Counted from the first letter of the stretch, positions 11,801 through 23,020 are shown. The stretch: DNA of 64,000 nucleotides from Avena insularis (GCA_023614405.1 CM042693.1:337697527-337761526); one strand, 5' to 3'. Numbers and translations: made by a program. The notes: generated by a model not told the origin, from the letters alone.

Positions 11801-12880
11801 GAGTGGGGAAGATGACCGCGTGGCTGTGGGGTCCACTGGCAGCGAGAGATAAGGAAAGGGAACGGGGTCCACCTGTCTGCGACTTAGTGGGTTCAATCGC
11901 GAGTGTGAATCGTTTTCTGCGGGGAAGAGGGAGTGGGCTGGTTGTTGGGCTTATTGGGCTGGCCGGCTGGGCTGTGTCCATTTCTATTTTTTTTCCTTCC
12001 TGAATGCTTTTTCTTTTTCCAATTCTATTTTCTGTTTTGAAATTCAAACAACCAATCAAGCATTCAAATCAATTCAAACATTCACCACACTTGTATTGGG
12101 TTTTGGTTCTGTTTATCAACATAAACCAAAGTCCAAAGACCAAAATAATATTTTTTATTTTAGGGTCCATTTATAATTAAATAAAATGAACCTTAGTTCA
12201 TAAATCAAATGGGTTTTAATTTATTTAAAATCTCCATTTGAAATCTAAATATTTTTCAAAACCAATCAGTAGGTTTTATTTGAAAATAAAGAATACTTGG
12301 AAAACTTGTTTAAAATAAAATAACATTTTTATTTTAGGGTCCATTAATAATTAAATAAAAATGGACCTTAGTTATTAAATCAAATAGGATTTGTTTTATT
12401 AAATTCTTTATTTTGAGATCTAAAATAGTACCTAAACTATCAGTAGGTTTTATTTGAAAATAATTAAACACTTGGAAAACTTATTTAAAATAATTTAATA
12501 AGTTTTGATGTTTTAATTAAAATGGTAAAAACCTTTTATTTAAATAAAATTGGATATTAAATCCTTATTATTTTATTTAAATAAACCTTTACTATTTTTA
12601 TCAAAACAAAAATGTTTTATTTCAAAAGTTTGGCTTGGCTCTATAAAATAATCCTTATTTATATTTCTACCCTTTCATTTGAAAACCAAATCTTTTTATT
12701 AAAAGATCCAAAATAGTAATTTTTAAATATTTTTAAGTTTATTGTTTATTTATCTTTTTAAATCCCTTTAGGATTTTATTTGATCCAAATAGGTTTTGAA
12801 AGTTTCCAAATGGATTCAAAAAGTTTCTTCTCACCCTGAAAATCAACAAAGTTTTATTTTATTCATTTATTTTTCACATT
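8888..12880 (-). mobile_element. Insert E: unclassified LTR-like element inside Tat1 antisense gene II
   Basis: About 4 kb of foreign sequence separates two halves of an exon. The right end reads CACATTACA (reverse complement TGTAATGTG), again resembling TGTAAC-type LTR starts, so it is probably in minus orientation. Composition is layered: AT-rich 8900-10950, a GC-rich block 10960-11980 with opposing long open frames (an LTR-leader-like segment, not convincing protein), then very AT-rich 12000-12880 with an internal tandem duplication. No clean TSD was found; the edges are set by loss and return of the Tat1 exon and may be off by a few bases. A stretch CCAATGGTCATTTTTATAAAG (~10342) resembles CTAATGGTCATTTTTGCAAAAG in element B (~31002), suggesting related families. 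Confidence 0.6.
12153..12500 (+). repeat. ~173-bp imperfect tandem duplication within insert E
   Basis: Two head-to-tail units start at about 12153 and 12326. Both open with TTTTATTTTAGGGTCCATT and both contain ATCAGTAGGTTTTATTTGAAAATAA followed by CTTGGAAAACTT. The units have diverged by substitutions and small indels. Confidence 0.8.
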
Positions 12881-13590
12881 ACAAGATTTGGAAAATCTAC
12901 GTGATCGTGTTCGCAGCTTGGAGAAGAACATCCTTGGTATTTGAGGCCATGCAGATGTGTGGAAGTCCAAGGGTGAGCGAGCCATGGCAAGGGAGGAATT
13001 CTTGCCTGGAGAGTTGCAGCAGATGGGTGAACAACTTCAATGTAAGTCTTTGAAAGACGATGTTCTTTGGGGTAGAACCTGCTTTGTATGCCATCTTATT
13101 CCATGTTCGGGGCAGATGTCAATCTCGTTCCGAGGGAAGAGAAAGAGTGTGTTGCAATTCGGATGAACTGCCCGACGCAATAGGACCTGGAAGCCGGTGG
13201 TTTCTTTTGGATAGACCGCGATCGGGCCATCGTCCTTGCGACGGTGCAAGATGACGTGCCCCAGGTTCTTTGGGTGCTTAGGCAGGCGAGGTCTTCTCTG
13301 GCGGCCATTTGGGTCGTCATGTTCCCTTTGGATGTTGCGCCTTCTACCTTTTGGGGCCTTCTTGCGAAATTTCGGGATGTAGGCCACATCAAAGAGTTGG
13401 TGCGGCATTAGCTGATTGCTGGGGTGAAGGCTGCCTTGTCGCTCGTTCGGTTGCATCGCCGTGATGTCCATCTTGCGGAGGTGGCGACTGGGCCGCCCCT
13501 TCGACCAGATGGCAGTCTATGGGACATGCACCCACATTATGCGGCTGTGGCGCAGCATGCTGAGGAGATCATAGATCTATTTGAGTAGCG
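12881..13590 (+). pseudogene. Tat1 antisense gene II, 3' part
   Basis: Resumes with DLENLRDRVRSLEKN (12883 on), a coiled-coil-like stretch, and continues after a stop as KGERAMAREEFLPGELQQMG. After a probable intron (donor about 13040, GTAAGT) it gives a conserved-looking block from ~13150 to 13590: DRDRAIVLATVQDDVPQV, ARSSLAAIWVVMFPLDVAP, IAGVKAALSLVRLHRRDV and GSLWDMHPHYAAVAQHAEEI, ending at a TAG near 13587. Stops at several positions make it a pseudogene. I do not recognise a function. It is a second antisense product of Tat1, distinct from gene I. Confidence 0.6.
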
Positions 13591-13974
13591 AGCGAATGTA
13601 ATGCTCCAGAATAGGTAGATCCTGTAAAGAAAAACTTAATGTAAAATTTGTATTTATTCGAGTGTGCTTGTAGTGCCCTTTCTAAGGTGTTATGTGTATA
13701 TTGGCACTTTGTGCCCTGTAGTTTGCATGTCCCTTTCGTTAGCCTGACGTGGTCAGCTACTCGTGTTGTATGCGTTTGTTTTCAGTTGACGTAGTCATCA
13801 GGTGAGGCGTAGCCCCCGAGCGTGTTTAGCGAGAAGTAATGTAAAGAAAAATATATTTGGGCCAAGGGACTTAGCTTTTATTCATAGCAAACGAGGAGGT
13901 ACATTGTTCGGCTGAGTAGCCTTATTGAAAGTAAAGGGTAACTACGGGTAGAAGCGCCGCAGTTGTGCGACGTT
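13591..13974 (-). other. Tat1 region between integrase stop and antisense gene II
   Basis: Non-coding on both strands. It contains GTAGCCCCCGAGCGTG (about 13809), another PPT-like core, and AT-rich stretches that could serve as 3' ends for the convergent transcripts. Nothing else seen. Confidence 0.5.
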
Positions 13975-15206
13975 CTAGGGGTTGGAGTATTCGACTCCTA
14001 ATGCGACGTCCATGTGGCGATAGGCTCCACCTGGGATGACTTCGGTGACGATGTAGGGTCCTTCCCAGGGTGACTCGACCTTTTTGGGTCGTTCTTGCTT
14101 GAGTTGCAGGACGAGGTCTCCTTCGACGAAGGACCTTGGGCCCAGCCGACGGCTATGGTAGTTGCGGAGGCTCTGCTGGTAGACCACTGAGCGATCCGCG
14201 ACGATGTCGCATGCCTCACCGAGTGTGTTGACGGCGTATTCTCGTATGTCCGATGATTCGGCTTCGCTATAGGCGACAACCCGTAGGGCTTTGTGGCGTA
14301 CCTCGGCAGGCAGCACGGCTTCCGCTCCGTGCACCATGAAGAAGGGCGTGTAGCCGGTTGAGCTGTTTGGCGTTATACGTAGGCTCAAGAGAACAGAGGG
14401 TAGCTCATATTCCCAGGCTCCCGCAAGCCTTTCAAGTGGGCACAATAGGCGCTTTTGATGTCGTTCCCTATGAGGCCGTTGGCCTTTTCGACCTATCCGT
14501 TGGTTTGCGAATGTGCCACTGAGGTGTAGGATATGTTGATCCCGAGGTTCCCGCAGAAGGCTTGAAAATCCTTTGAGATGAAGTTCGAGCCGTTGTCCGT
14601 GATGATGTTCTGAGGCACGCCAAATCTGTAGACAATGGATTCGAAGAACTTGACGGCAGTTTTGCCGCTTTGGTTGGTGACGGGCATGGCCTCGATCCAC
14701 TTGGTAAATTTTTTGACTGCGACTAGGAGGAAGACGTGGCCTCCTGGTGAGGGCTTTGGCAGTCTGCCGATCATGTCAAGGCCCCATTGAGCGAAGGGAC
14801 AGGCCAACGGTATGGGCCTCAGCTCGGATCCTGGTGCGTGCGGCTTGTCCGCGTATCTCTGACAGGCGTTGCACCTCTGGACGATGTCCTTGGCGTCGTT
14901 CATGGCTATTGGCTAGTAGAACCCAGCTGATAGAGCTTTGGCAACTAGGGCCCGGTTGCCTGCGTGGTGGCCGCAGATACCCTCGTGGATGTCCTGGAGG
15001 ATGCTTTTGCCGTCACCGATGGTGACACACCGTTGGAGTATACCCGAAATGCTGCACTTGTACAACTCGCCATTGATTATGGTGAAGGCTTTTGATCGGC
15101 GAGATATGCGCCAGGCATCTGTCGGGTCATCAGGCAGTTCATTATTTATCAGGTACCAAAGGTACGACCGTGTCCATGTCTCTTCAACTGCCATGACCTG
15201 CATCAA
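13975..15206 (-). pseudogene. Tat1 integrase
   Basis: Minus-strand integrase of the Gypsy type. The N-terminal zinc-binding part begins near 14975 (CGHHAGNRALVAKA) with the cysteine pair in QRCNACQRYAD (~14860). The catalytic core shows GLDMIG (first Asp) and ITDNGSNF (second Asp, ~14600). The frame is then stopped by a TAG at 14493 directly before VEKANGL, where the catalytic Glu lies. The C-terminal part continues in another frame (SVLLSLRITPNSSTGYTPFF, ...GPYIVTEVIPGGAY), ending at 13975. At least one nonsense codon and one frameshift are present, so it is inactive. Confidence 0.9.
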
Positions 15207-15251
15207 GCTGACCAGCTCGGCCTCGATGTCAATCTTTTTGAGTCCTTCCTG

Positions 15252-15950
15252 TCATTCGGGTAGTGCGGCCCCCGGGTGCTCTGCTTCTTCGGCTAAGTCT
15301 TTTGGGAATTTTATCTTGATAGAGGGTACGCAGATTTGTTCGAGGAACACACCTGGTGGTACTCGTTCGCAGGTGGAGCCAATGTTGGCGAGTCTATCAG
15401 CCTCTTCGTTGCTTTCCCTTCCGACGTGCCGAAGCTCGCAGCCATCAAAGTCTCCTTCGAGTGAGCTATAGAGCGCATGGTACGCGATCATGTTGGCGCT
15501 GTGAGCGTCGCACTCGTTCATCGTCTGCTGCACGACAAGGTTCGATTCACCATAGATGACAAGGCGCGTTGCGCCGCAGATCTTGGCCATCTTCATGTCG
15601 TGAATGAGGGCCTCGTATTCGGCCTCGTTGTTGGAGGCGCGAAATTTCATCCGAAGAACGTATTTCATCTTGTCGCCTTGAGGGGACGTTAGTATTACGC
15701 CAGCCCCTGCTCCAGCCTCGCGCTTGGAGCCGTCGAAGTGCATCATCCAGGATTGCGACATGTCCGGCGTATCCGGCAGCTGGAGTTCCATCCAGTGGAC
15801 GAGAAAGTCAGGGAGGACCTGAGATTTGATGGCCTTGCGCCGCTCGTAGACTATGTCTAGAGGAGACAACTCGATGCCCCACAAGGCTACGCGTCCCGTG
15901 GCCTCAGCATTGTTCGGGATGTTGGACAGTGGGGCGTTGTTAACGTTCAT
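15252..15950 (-). CDS. Tat1 second RNase H-like domain (Tat-type) and linker
   Basis: Open for about 232 residues on the minus strand. RNase H fold motifs in order: MMHFDGSKREAGAGAGVIL (catalytic Asp in DGS), NNEAEYEAL (catalytic Glu), IYGESNLVVQQ (here E where most RNases H have D; usual motif D-S) and HVGRESNEEADRLAN (HVxRxxNxxAD, metal-binding Asp). This is the extra RNase H typical of the Tat lineage, lying between the retroviral-type RNase H and integrase. It is one segment of a polyprotein whose other segments are broken, so a functional product is unlikely. Confidence 0.85.
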   Translation of the reverse strand: MNVNNAPLSNIPNNAEATGRVALWGIELSPLDIVYERRKAIKSQVLPDFLVHWMELQLPDTPDMSQSWMMHFDGSKREAGAGAGVILTSPQGDKMKYVLRMKFRASNNEAEYEALIHDMKMAKICGATRLVIYGESNLVVQQTMNECDAHSANMIAYHALYSSLEGDFDGCELRHVGRESNEEADRLANIGSTCERVPPGVFLEQICVPSIKIKFPKDLAEEAEHPGAALPE

Positions 15951-16048
15951 GATTTGATGCTCCTAGAAGTAGTGGCTCAGCCGACAAGCCGTCATGAATA
16001 CGCCGTAGGCGAGTTTCTGGTAGTGAGGGTACCTCTACTTTGTTGGAC

Positions 16049-17160
16049 TCAGTACCTCGCTGAGGTAGTAGATTGGGCGTTCCCGTGTGTCTTGCCATCT
16101 TCGGGTCGCTCGACCACGAGTACGGTGCTTACCACCTGATATGTAGTGGCAATGTATAGCAGTAGAGGCTCCCACTCCTTTTGCGTGACCAGGACATGCG
16201 AAGTGGAGAGCAGCCGCTTTAGGTCCTCCAATGCATCATCTGCTTTGGGAGTCCATTCGAACTTGTCCGCCTTGCGCAGAAGCTGGTAAAAGGGTAAGGC
16301 CTTCTCGCCCATGCGGCTGATGAATCTGCTCAGCGCCGCGATCCGCCCAGCCAGCTGCTGGACACCTTTAAGGTTTTTCGGCTTCTCCATGGCCAGTATG
16401 GCCCTGATTTTCTTCGGACTCGCCTCAATCGCCAGCTGGGATATGAAGTAGCCGAGTAGCTGGCTACATGGGAAGCCGAAGGACACTTTTCTATGTTTAG
16501 TTTGATCTTGTAATGATCAATGTTATCGAACGTCTCGCGGAGATCGTTGATCAGCGTCTTGGCCTCCCTGGTCTTGATTACTATGTCGTCGACATAGACT
16601 TGGACGTTGCGACCGATCTGGTTTTTCAGGCATGGCTGCATACACCTATGATACGTGGCACCTGCATTGTTCAGCCCGAAGGGCATAATGTTGTAGCAGA
16701 ACACGCCGGACGGCGTGATGAACGCGGTTTTCGCCTGGTCTTCGACCTTCAGCCGAATCTGGTTGTAGCCTGAGTAGGCGTTGAGGAAGGAGTGTTTCTC
16801 GCATCCTGCAGTCCAATCGATGATTTGATCGATCCACGGTAAGGGGAAGTGGTCCTTGGGACAGTAATTGTTGAGCGATGTGAAGTCCACGCACATCTGC
16901 AGGATGTCGGTGTCCTTTTTGGGGACCATCACAGTGTTGGATAGCCACTCACTCTCCTTGATTTCATGTATGAAGTTGGCATCGAGCAGTCTGTTGACTT
17001 TGATTACAACCGCTTCAGCTCTTGGTTCAGACAGTCGTCAGATCGACTACCTGACAGGCTTCGCGTTAGGGAACACATTGAGTGTGTGCTCGACCTCGAA
17101 CTCTGGCATGTCCGTAGGACACCGTGCAAAATTTCAGCCACAGGAATTCGATGAGCACGC
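16049..17160 (-). pseudogene. Tat1 reverse transcriptase and first RNase H
   Basis: Minus-strand RT: fingers region MMVPKKDTDILQMCVDFTSLN (~16932 down), palm motifs NAYSGYNQIRL, AFITPSGVFCYNIMPFGLNNAGATYHRCM and the catalytic YVDD in VQVYVDDIVIK (~16590). The RT N-terminus lies out of frame at 16940-17160. RNase H/connection follows at 16486-16049 (LKGVQQLAGRIAALSRFISR, KADKFEWTPKADDALEDLK). The frame changes near 16450-16490, with a stop after the RNase H segment. The usual FLDAYSGY is FLNAYSGY here, so the first catalytic Asp of the palm is replaced by Asn. Confidence 0.9.
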
Positions 17161-17164
17161 TTTC

Positions 17165-17854
17165 CTATGTGGGACTGAGGTTGTTGGCGATCAAAACCAA
17201 CTTGGAGGTGTCCGTCGGGTCGACCTGCACCTTCTTTGTGTTGACCGTGGAGTCGAATGACATGTCAGGTGCGTTTTGTCTGGTGACTAGGGGTGCCCCG
17301 TTGTCTGTCACCTCTCTAAGCCTTGTGAATGCTTCCTGCAGGCCGAACGACTGGGAGATTGTGGTGAAGTCTCCGTCGCAGTGGTCGGATCGGGTGAAGC
17401 TTCCCTGGATGGTGATGACGCCTCTAGGTCCTAGCATCTTCAGTGGCAGGTACGCGTAGTGCGGTACAGCCAGGAATCGTGTGAATGCCACACGCCCGAG
17501 GATGGCGTGGTATTGTGATGGCCAGTCCACCACTTCGAACTCTAGCCTCTCACACCTGAATTTTTTGGCTGGCCGAAGATGACGTCGAGCCATATCTTGC
17601 CTAGAGGGTGTATGCCCTTTCCTGGGACTATGCCTTGGAACATTGTGTCTGATTGTTCCTGGTTGCATAGCGGGATCCGCATTGCTGCGAGTGTGCTGGC
17701 GAACATCAGATTGATGCCGCTGCCGCCGTCCATGAAGACGCGGCTCATCTCGAACCCCCGATCTACGCCTCGAGCACCAGGGCAGCATGACCTGGGAGAG
17801 GGATCTGACGTGGATGATCCGAACGATCAAACGTGATGCAGGACTCCGAGCCAC
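17165..17854 (-). pseudogene. Tat1 aspartic protease region
   Basis: Retropepsin-like segment with RVFMDGGSGINLMF (active-site Asp in the Tat variant DGGS), then GIVPGKGIHPLGKIWLDV and YHAILGRVAFTRFLAVPHYAYLPLKMLGP, the conserved ILGR block of Gypsy proteases. Frame breaks near 17560 divide it into two overlapping frames. It belongs to the gag-pol polyprotein. Confidence 0.85.
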
Positions 17855-20276
17855 TGAGGTACTCAGGGATGGCTGGTGGAGCGGTCAGGACCATGCTGAC
17901 TTGGCGGGTGATCTTCTTTTGCACCCTGTTGGTTGGGCACCCCTTCTGGATCATCAGGGATCCTTTTGGCGGCGGGTATCCTCCCGCACCGTTATTTTGT
18001 GCGGCTGCTATCGCCGGCTGCGACGGTCCGACGGGTGGTGCTGGAGGAGCTCCATGGGCGATATCACCTGGTACAGGTGCGGGCCCAAATCCAGGGTTCA
18101 CGACATGGCGTCGCATTTGGGTGAGACCCTCGCTAAGCTTCTGGAACTCGTAGCAGTCCTTGAGCATGTGGCTAGTCTTCTTCTCACCATCCTGCTTGTC
18201 CATGTAGAAGTGGATGGTGCAAGGACCAGACAACTTGTCGTATGCCGAAGGCTCGTCATCGCGTCTGAGACGTTGCCACATCTGTGTTGGTCACCCTCCA
18301 TCGCGGTAGTTGCTTCCGCGGTATCCGCTGTAGCGTTTTCCGTCGTTGCGTCGGCCGGCATATCCAGCCGCGACCATGTCGACTCCATCGCGATCATCAT
18401 AGATGCGCGATCTTCTTTTGCTGCGGCATTCTCGCCTGCGGCCGTAGTCGTCCTTGTCATCCGAATGCGTTCGGTGGACGGGATCCACGCCATCTGCCCA
18501 TCGGTTGGCGATGTCCATGAGGTGGTCGAGCGTCTTGGGCTTGACATGCCCAAGTTATTCCTTGAAATCTAGGCGCTTGACACCATCCTTGAAGGCATCG
18601 ATTTTCCTTTCTTCGGAGATATGTGCGGTGGAATTTTTGATATGGGACCAGCATAGTATGCATGAGCGGATGAACTCGCCGGTACATTGGGTGCAGGCTC
18701 GCAGTTCCTCGATCGAGGCTGGCCTCTTGCTGGTGCCCTTGAAGTTGCGGATGAAGCTGTATGCCAGCTCCTCCCAGCTTCGGATGGATCCGGAGGACAG
18801 GCTGCTGAGCTAGATCCTAGTTGCGCCTGTCAACTACAGTTGAAGGAATTGTAAGGCAGTGTTCATGTTTTCGCCGTGCAGCTTGACGGATGAAAGGTGG
18901 TCGCTGAGCTAGGCCTTTGGGTCCTGCGTACCATCGAACTTCGTAGTGTCCGAAGGGAGCTTGAAATTTTTAGGCATCCGCGTTCGCCGAGCGGATCTGC
19001 TGAAGCATCTGGCTTCGCACAGTTCTCTATCATCTTCCTCGTCAGATTCGACTGAACACGCGCATTTAGCACGTGCCTTGTCGATCTTGCGCTGGGTGAG
19101 GTCATTTCGAGCGTCGTAGTCGCTGCTGCGGCGCCGTGGACTCTTGCAACGTCAGGGCAGGTCGTGCTCGTCCTCCTCGGATGAGGGCGTAGGGCTGCGG
19201 GTGAATCTGACCGCGGCTTTTTTCGTTGGCTCCATAGGAGCTTCATTGTCGAGCCTAGCTCAGACGATTCCGAGGCCTACTAGCGCGTACTTGTGCATGG
19301 CACTCTTTGGTTCGCCCGCTGAAGGCGGGTGGGACACGAGATAGGTGGTGGCTGCCATAATCGCCGCCTGCGGTGTTTTCGGCATGACGTTGCCGTTTGC
19401 GTCCATCGTCATGAAGGACGTGTTGAGGGCCCTGGTGACCTTGCGTCACGCGGCGGGATCCATGTGCTCTGTGCGGGAGCGATGCTTGTTGGCGTTGTTG
19501 CTGTGCGAGCTGGAGCCGCCAGCGGTGGAGAGCGCAGCTCGTCGTGCACTGGACTCTGAAGCTGCCTTCTTACGCTTGTCAAGCTCCTCCATCAGCTTCA
19601 CTTGCCGTTTATGCTCGTCGATGAGGAGGAGATGGTAGTCCATCAGTAGATCCCCTGAAGCATTCAGAGGTAGGATGATGTTGCCGGCCACGTATTCACG
19701 TGCTTGGCACTAGCCTTCCTCGTTGAGGTTGATCTTGTAGTAGGCGTGAGTGCCGCCTTCATTGGGCCTAATAGGAGGATCTCCCCCGTATCCTCCGTTC
19801 CCAGCTTGCGGGTTGAGAGGAGGGTTGGGTGTTTGTTGCGCACTCGAACCTGGCGGCGGGTTCGTCATGTTGTTGATAACAACGGCGCATAGGTAGCATC
19901 GACGGATTGGATCACTGATGCCGCAGCTTTTGGATCCGGAACCGTAGGTTCCTTCGTTTGAGGGAGGGCTGCACAGATCTGAGTTGCAGCTGCCACTATC
20001 ATCTGACTCATTCGTCAGCATCGACGTGTGTAGCACACCGATGGGTCGGACCCACGAAGCGGGCCTGATGGATGGTGGTGGCACCCGCCCTGGGAGGCGA
20101 AGGGTGCCGGTTTGCCCCACCTAGAAGCAGAAGCTCCCGAACAGCATCTCGAGTCCGTCGCCAACGGACTCGAAATCCCTTAGGGTGGCCGGCGAGTGGG
20201 TGGTGATGTCGAAGGCGCCGAAGAGGAGGTGACTCTCCGTCGCCGATGAGCTGTAGATCGCTCCAGATGGAACCAT
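17855..20276 (-). pseudogene. Tat1 gag
   Basis: Candidate start MVPSGAIYSSS at 20276, just inside the primer-binding motif. From there to about 19446 the protein stays in one frame interrupted only by stops (20121-20123, 19710-19712, 19446-19448): low-complexity Pro/Gly/Asn segments and a helical stretch DEHKRQVKLMEELDKRKKA. Downstream pieces include AYSFIRNFKGTSKRP (~18760, Retrotrans_gag region) and CTIHFYMDKQDGEKKTSHMLKDC (~18200), the C-terminal Gag motif common in Tat elements. Numerous stops make it inactive. Confidence 0.75.
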
Positions 20277-20302
20277 CACGACCGCACAATCATCGTCCCT
20301 AG

Positions 20303-20322
20303 TTCCCACAGACGGCGCCAAT
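20303..20322 (-). promoter_or_regulatory. Tat1 primer-binding site
   Basis: On the element strand the 5' LTR end is followed by ATTGGCGCCGTCTGTGGG. TGGCGCC is the usual start of tRNA primer-binding sites in Tat/Athila elements (family knowledge); the particular tRNA is not assigned. Confidence 0.8.
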
Positions 20323-20441
20323 TGATGAGGGTTGATTTCGTCAATGCCCATTGTTATGGACTTGGGTTTTGGAGAAGATGGGGATGCTGGATATCGCGGA
20401 ACGGTTAACAGACAAGCAACGTGGGACACGAGATTTACCCA
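20323..20441 (-). repeat. Tat1 5' LTR, inner part (split by CACTA)
   Basis: First 119 bp (plus coordinates) of the right LTR, TGATGAGGG through TTTACCCA. It stops at the CACTA insertion; the final CCA is the target duplication. Confidence 0.93.
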
Positions 20442-20479
20442 CACTACTAGGAAAAGGGCTATAGGTAATTCAAACTTCC

Positions 20480-20832
20480 GTGGCTCACGTGGTTGAAGTG
20501 CCCCACAGGTAAAACAGGCGTGGCTCACCTGTGGGCAGTGCCCTACTAGTAACTACAACATCCGTGGCGCACATGGTGATGGTGCGCCACAGATGTGTGT
20601 GGGCCAGGGCCCTGTTGGCCGCATGCCGCATATCCGTAGCGCACATGGGGAAGGTGCGCTACGGATGTTATGGTTAACCGTGGCGCACGTGAAGGGGGTG
20701 CGCTATGCCTAAGTGGAGGCCTCTCTGTTCTATAAATGTCCAGACACATCTGTGGCGCACTAGGGCCATGTGCGCCACGGTTCTGTTTTGTTCCTGTGGC
20801 GCACTAGGGACATGTGCGCCATGGTTGTGTCG
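20480..20832. repeat. CACTA left subterminal repeat array
   Basis: Repeated GTGGCGCAC or GTGGCTCAC motifs and their inverse GTGCGCCAC, often paired as short palindromes (e.g. CGTGGCGCACATGGTGATGG then TGCGCCAC near 20572-20595). Such arrays are where CACTA transposases bind in En/Spm (family knowledge). Confidence 0.9.
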
Positions 20833-21154
20833 ACCAGTATTTTTTGGTAGCTCCACTTTGTGCACATGTGTGATCATCTACCACCCCACACTGCACTTTA
20901 CCCTTCTTCTTCCTCCTTTGATCTAGTCAGGATCCTTCTCCTTCCCACCTCAATTTCTCCACTCATTCACCATTTTTAGCATGTAGAACTTGCCTTGGAT
21001 GTTACATACGTAATAGAGGAAGCTCTTCGGTCTCTCGCATCTCCTTCTCCGGTCTCACGCGCACCTCTCCTTTCCATCTTCTCGCGATCTCGGTCTCTCA
21101 TCTCGGTAAGTTGTCCATGTAAGGATGTGTTCATGTGTATATGGATGATATACT

Positions 21155-21300
21155 CATATGTATGTAGATGGTTGATGCTCATGATGTGTGTATGGAGAGG
21201 ATCGATGGTCATGTGTGTATATATATGGAGAGTATCGATGCTCATATGCATGTGTGTATGGAGAGGATAGTGATATGTTCATGTGTGTACGGATAGGTCT
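21155..21300 (+). repeat. CACTA leader: degenerate ATGTGTGTATGGAGAGGAT repeats
   Basis: Four to five imperfect units of about 30-45 bp built on ATGTGTGTATGGAGAGGAT plus GATGCTCAT, just upstream of the transposase frame and possibly within an intron or leader (a GTAAGT donor-like site lies at 21105). Confidence 0.6.
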
Positions 21301-21508
21301 CTCTCTCTTGTGTTTGTGTGTGAACAAGTTTCCATTTGTTTTGCCAAAATGTTGATTCATTTCCATTTTGGCAAGACTTTGGCATTTCGCAAAGGTCCTA
21401 ATTTTAGGATAGGTCATGCTGAAATTTTCTATCGACCATTGCATGCATGCATTCATTATGTGGTTCTAATAGACTTCTAATTGTATAGTGTACACCGTGC
21501 AGGCAAAA

Positions 21509-23020
21509 ATGGTCCGCATAATGAGCGAAGGCATTGTGGCCAGATTTTTGAAATGTGCGACGGCCGACATGATACGAAATAACAAGACGGATATAAGATG
21601 TCCGTGCAGAAGATGCAAACTCAACTGGGTGATCAACCCAGATTTCGGGAATCTGCAGGCGCACCTGCTCCGCCATGGTTTCATGGATGGATACACTCGT
21701 TGGATAAGCGATGACGAAGACGATGGAGACGGTGAAGGTGGGAAACATGACGATGATCATCACGGCAAGGACGGGCGAGATGATGAAGAGTCTCCTGGTG
21801 AAGGTGCAGAAGTAGACCGGGATGATGATGATCTAGATGCCGGAGGAGCAGACGACGATGGAACAGCGTCAGGCTGGGTGCGGGACCCTTATGTGCAAGA
21901 GCTGCTTCTCAAGCAGACGAGTAACACCAGGGATGCCGCTAGAGAGAAAGCCAAGCTTGCGCAACTTGAGAAAGACGCGGTTACTCCATTGTATGAAGGA
22001 TGCAGGCCCGATGATACCCGATTGAATGTAACGCTCAAGGCTATGGAGATGAAGGCAAAACACAAATTGAGCGACGCAAGCTTCGACGATATGATGGCAT
22101 TCTAGCACGATCATCTCCCGGAGGGGAACACGTGTCCAACTAGTATCGAGGACGCCAAGAAAATCGTTTGTCCTCTCGATCTACCGCATGTTAGATATCA
22201 CGTATGCATCAACGATTGCATCATTTATCGGGGCGAGGACGCGGAGAAAACCACATGTCCAGTGTGCGGCGTGAGTCGATGCAAGAAAGGGAAGAAAGAA
22301 CCTCGAAAAGTGGTATGGTACTTTCCTATCACTCCTCATCTGCAGCGCTTTTTCGCGGAACCTAAGGAAGCGAAGCTCATGCGATGGCATGCGGAAAGGA
22401 AGAAGCCAGGAGATGACGATGACCCCTAAAAGGATGAGCTGCTGACGCACCCTTCAGATGCTAGCCAGTGGAAAGCATTGGACCTTGAATTCCTAGAATT
22501 TGGTGGAGATTCGAGGAACATCAGGCTTGGTGCAAGCACCGATGGACTCAATCCGTTCGGTAGTCAGAGCAGCACGCACAGCACTTGGCCCATGTTTGTA
22601 TGGATGTACAACCTCCCTCCATGGTTGTGCATGAAGAAGAAGTACATACAAATGAGTATGCTAATTCAAGGGCCGAAACAACCTGGTACCGACATCAATC
22701 TGTATCTCGGGCTGTTGAAAGAGGAGCTAGCCACGTTATGGGAATCTGGAGCCAATACTTACGACGCTGTTGCACTAGATTATTTCACTATGAGAGACGC
22801 GTTGTTCACTACGGTGCAAGACTATGCAGGTTGCGGGTATATCTCGGAGAAGGTTATCCAAGGATTCTGCGCATGCGTTAGGTGCATGGATAACACAAGC
22901 TATCTCCAACTAGAGAAAGATCCAGGGTCTTTGAAAACCGTGTTCATGGCCCCCTTACCGCCCTCGCCGTCACCTCCACGTGGTGGGTCGGATGATCATG
23001 TTGATGATATGCACATGGCG
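21509..23020 (+). pseudogene. CACTA transposase N-terminal half (Transpos_assoc + partial Transposase_21)
   Basis: One uninterrupted reading frame apart from stop codons. Residues from MVRIMSEGIVARF include the transposase-associated domain with Cys-rich CPCRRCKLNW and HLLRHGFMDGYTRWISDDED, then an acidic linker. After a TAG at 22103 comes the Cys-rich CINDCIIYRGEDAEKTTCPVCG, after a TAA at 22427 the Transposase_21 start (DSRNIRLGASTDGLNPFG, WMYNLPPWLCMKKKYI, DINLYLGLLKEELATLWESG). It breaks off after GYISEKVIQGFCACVRCMD: the catalytic C-terminal half of TnpD is absent and sequence from another ORF follows. Same strand and frame continue into the next feature, with further TAGs at 23021, 23048 and 23072. 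No frameshift is needed anywhere. Confidence 0.88.

Noticed and set aside
17787..18572. 261-codon plus-strand open frame
   Set aside because: Antisense to Tat1 gag; no recognisable domain, and the sense strand carries the Gag motifs.
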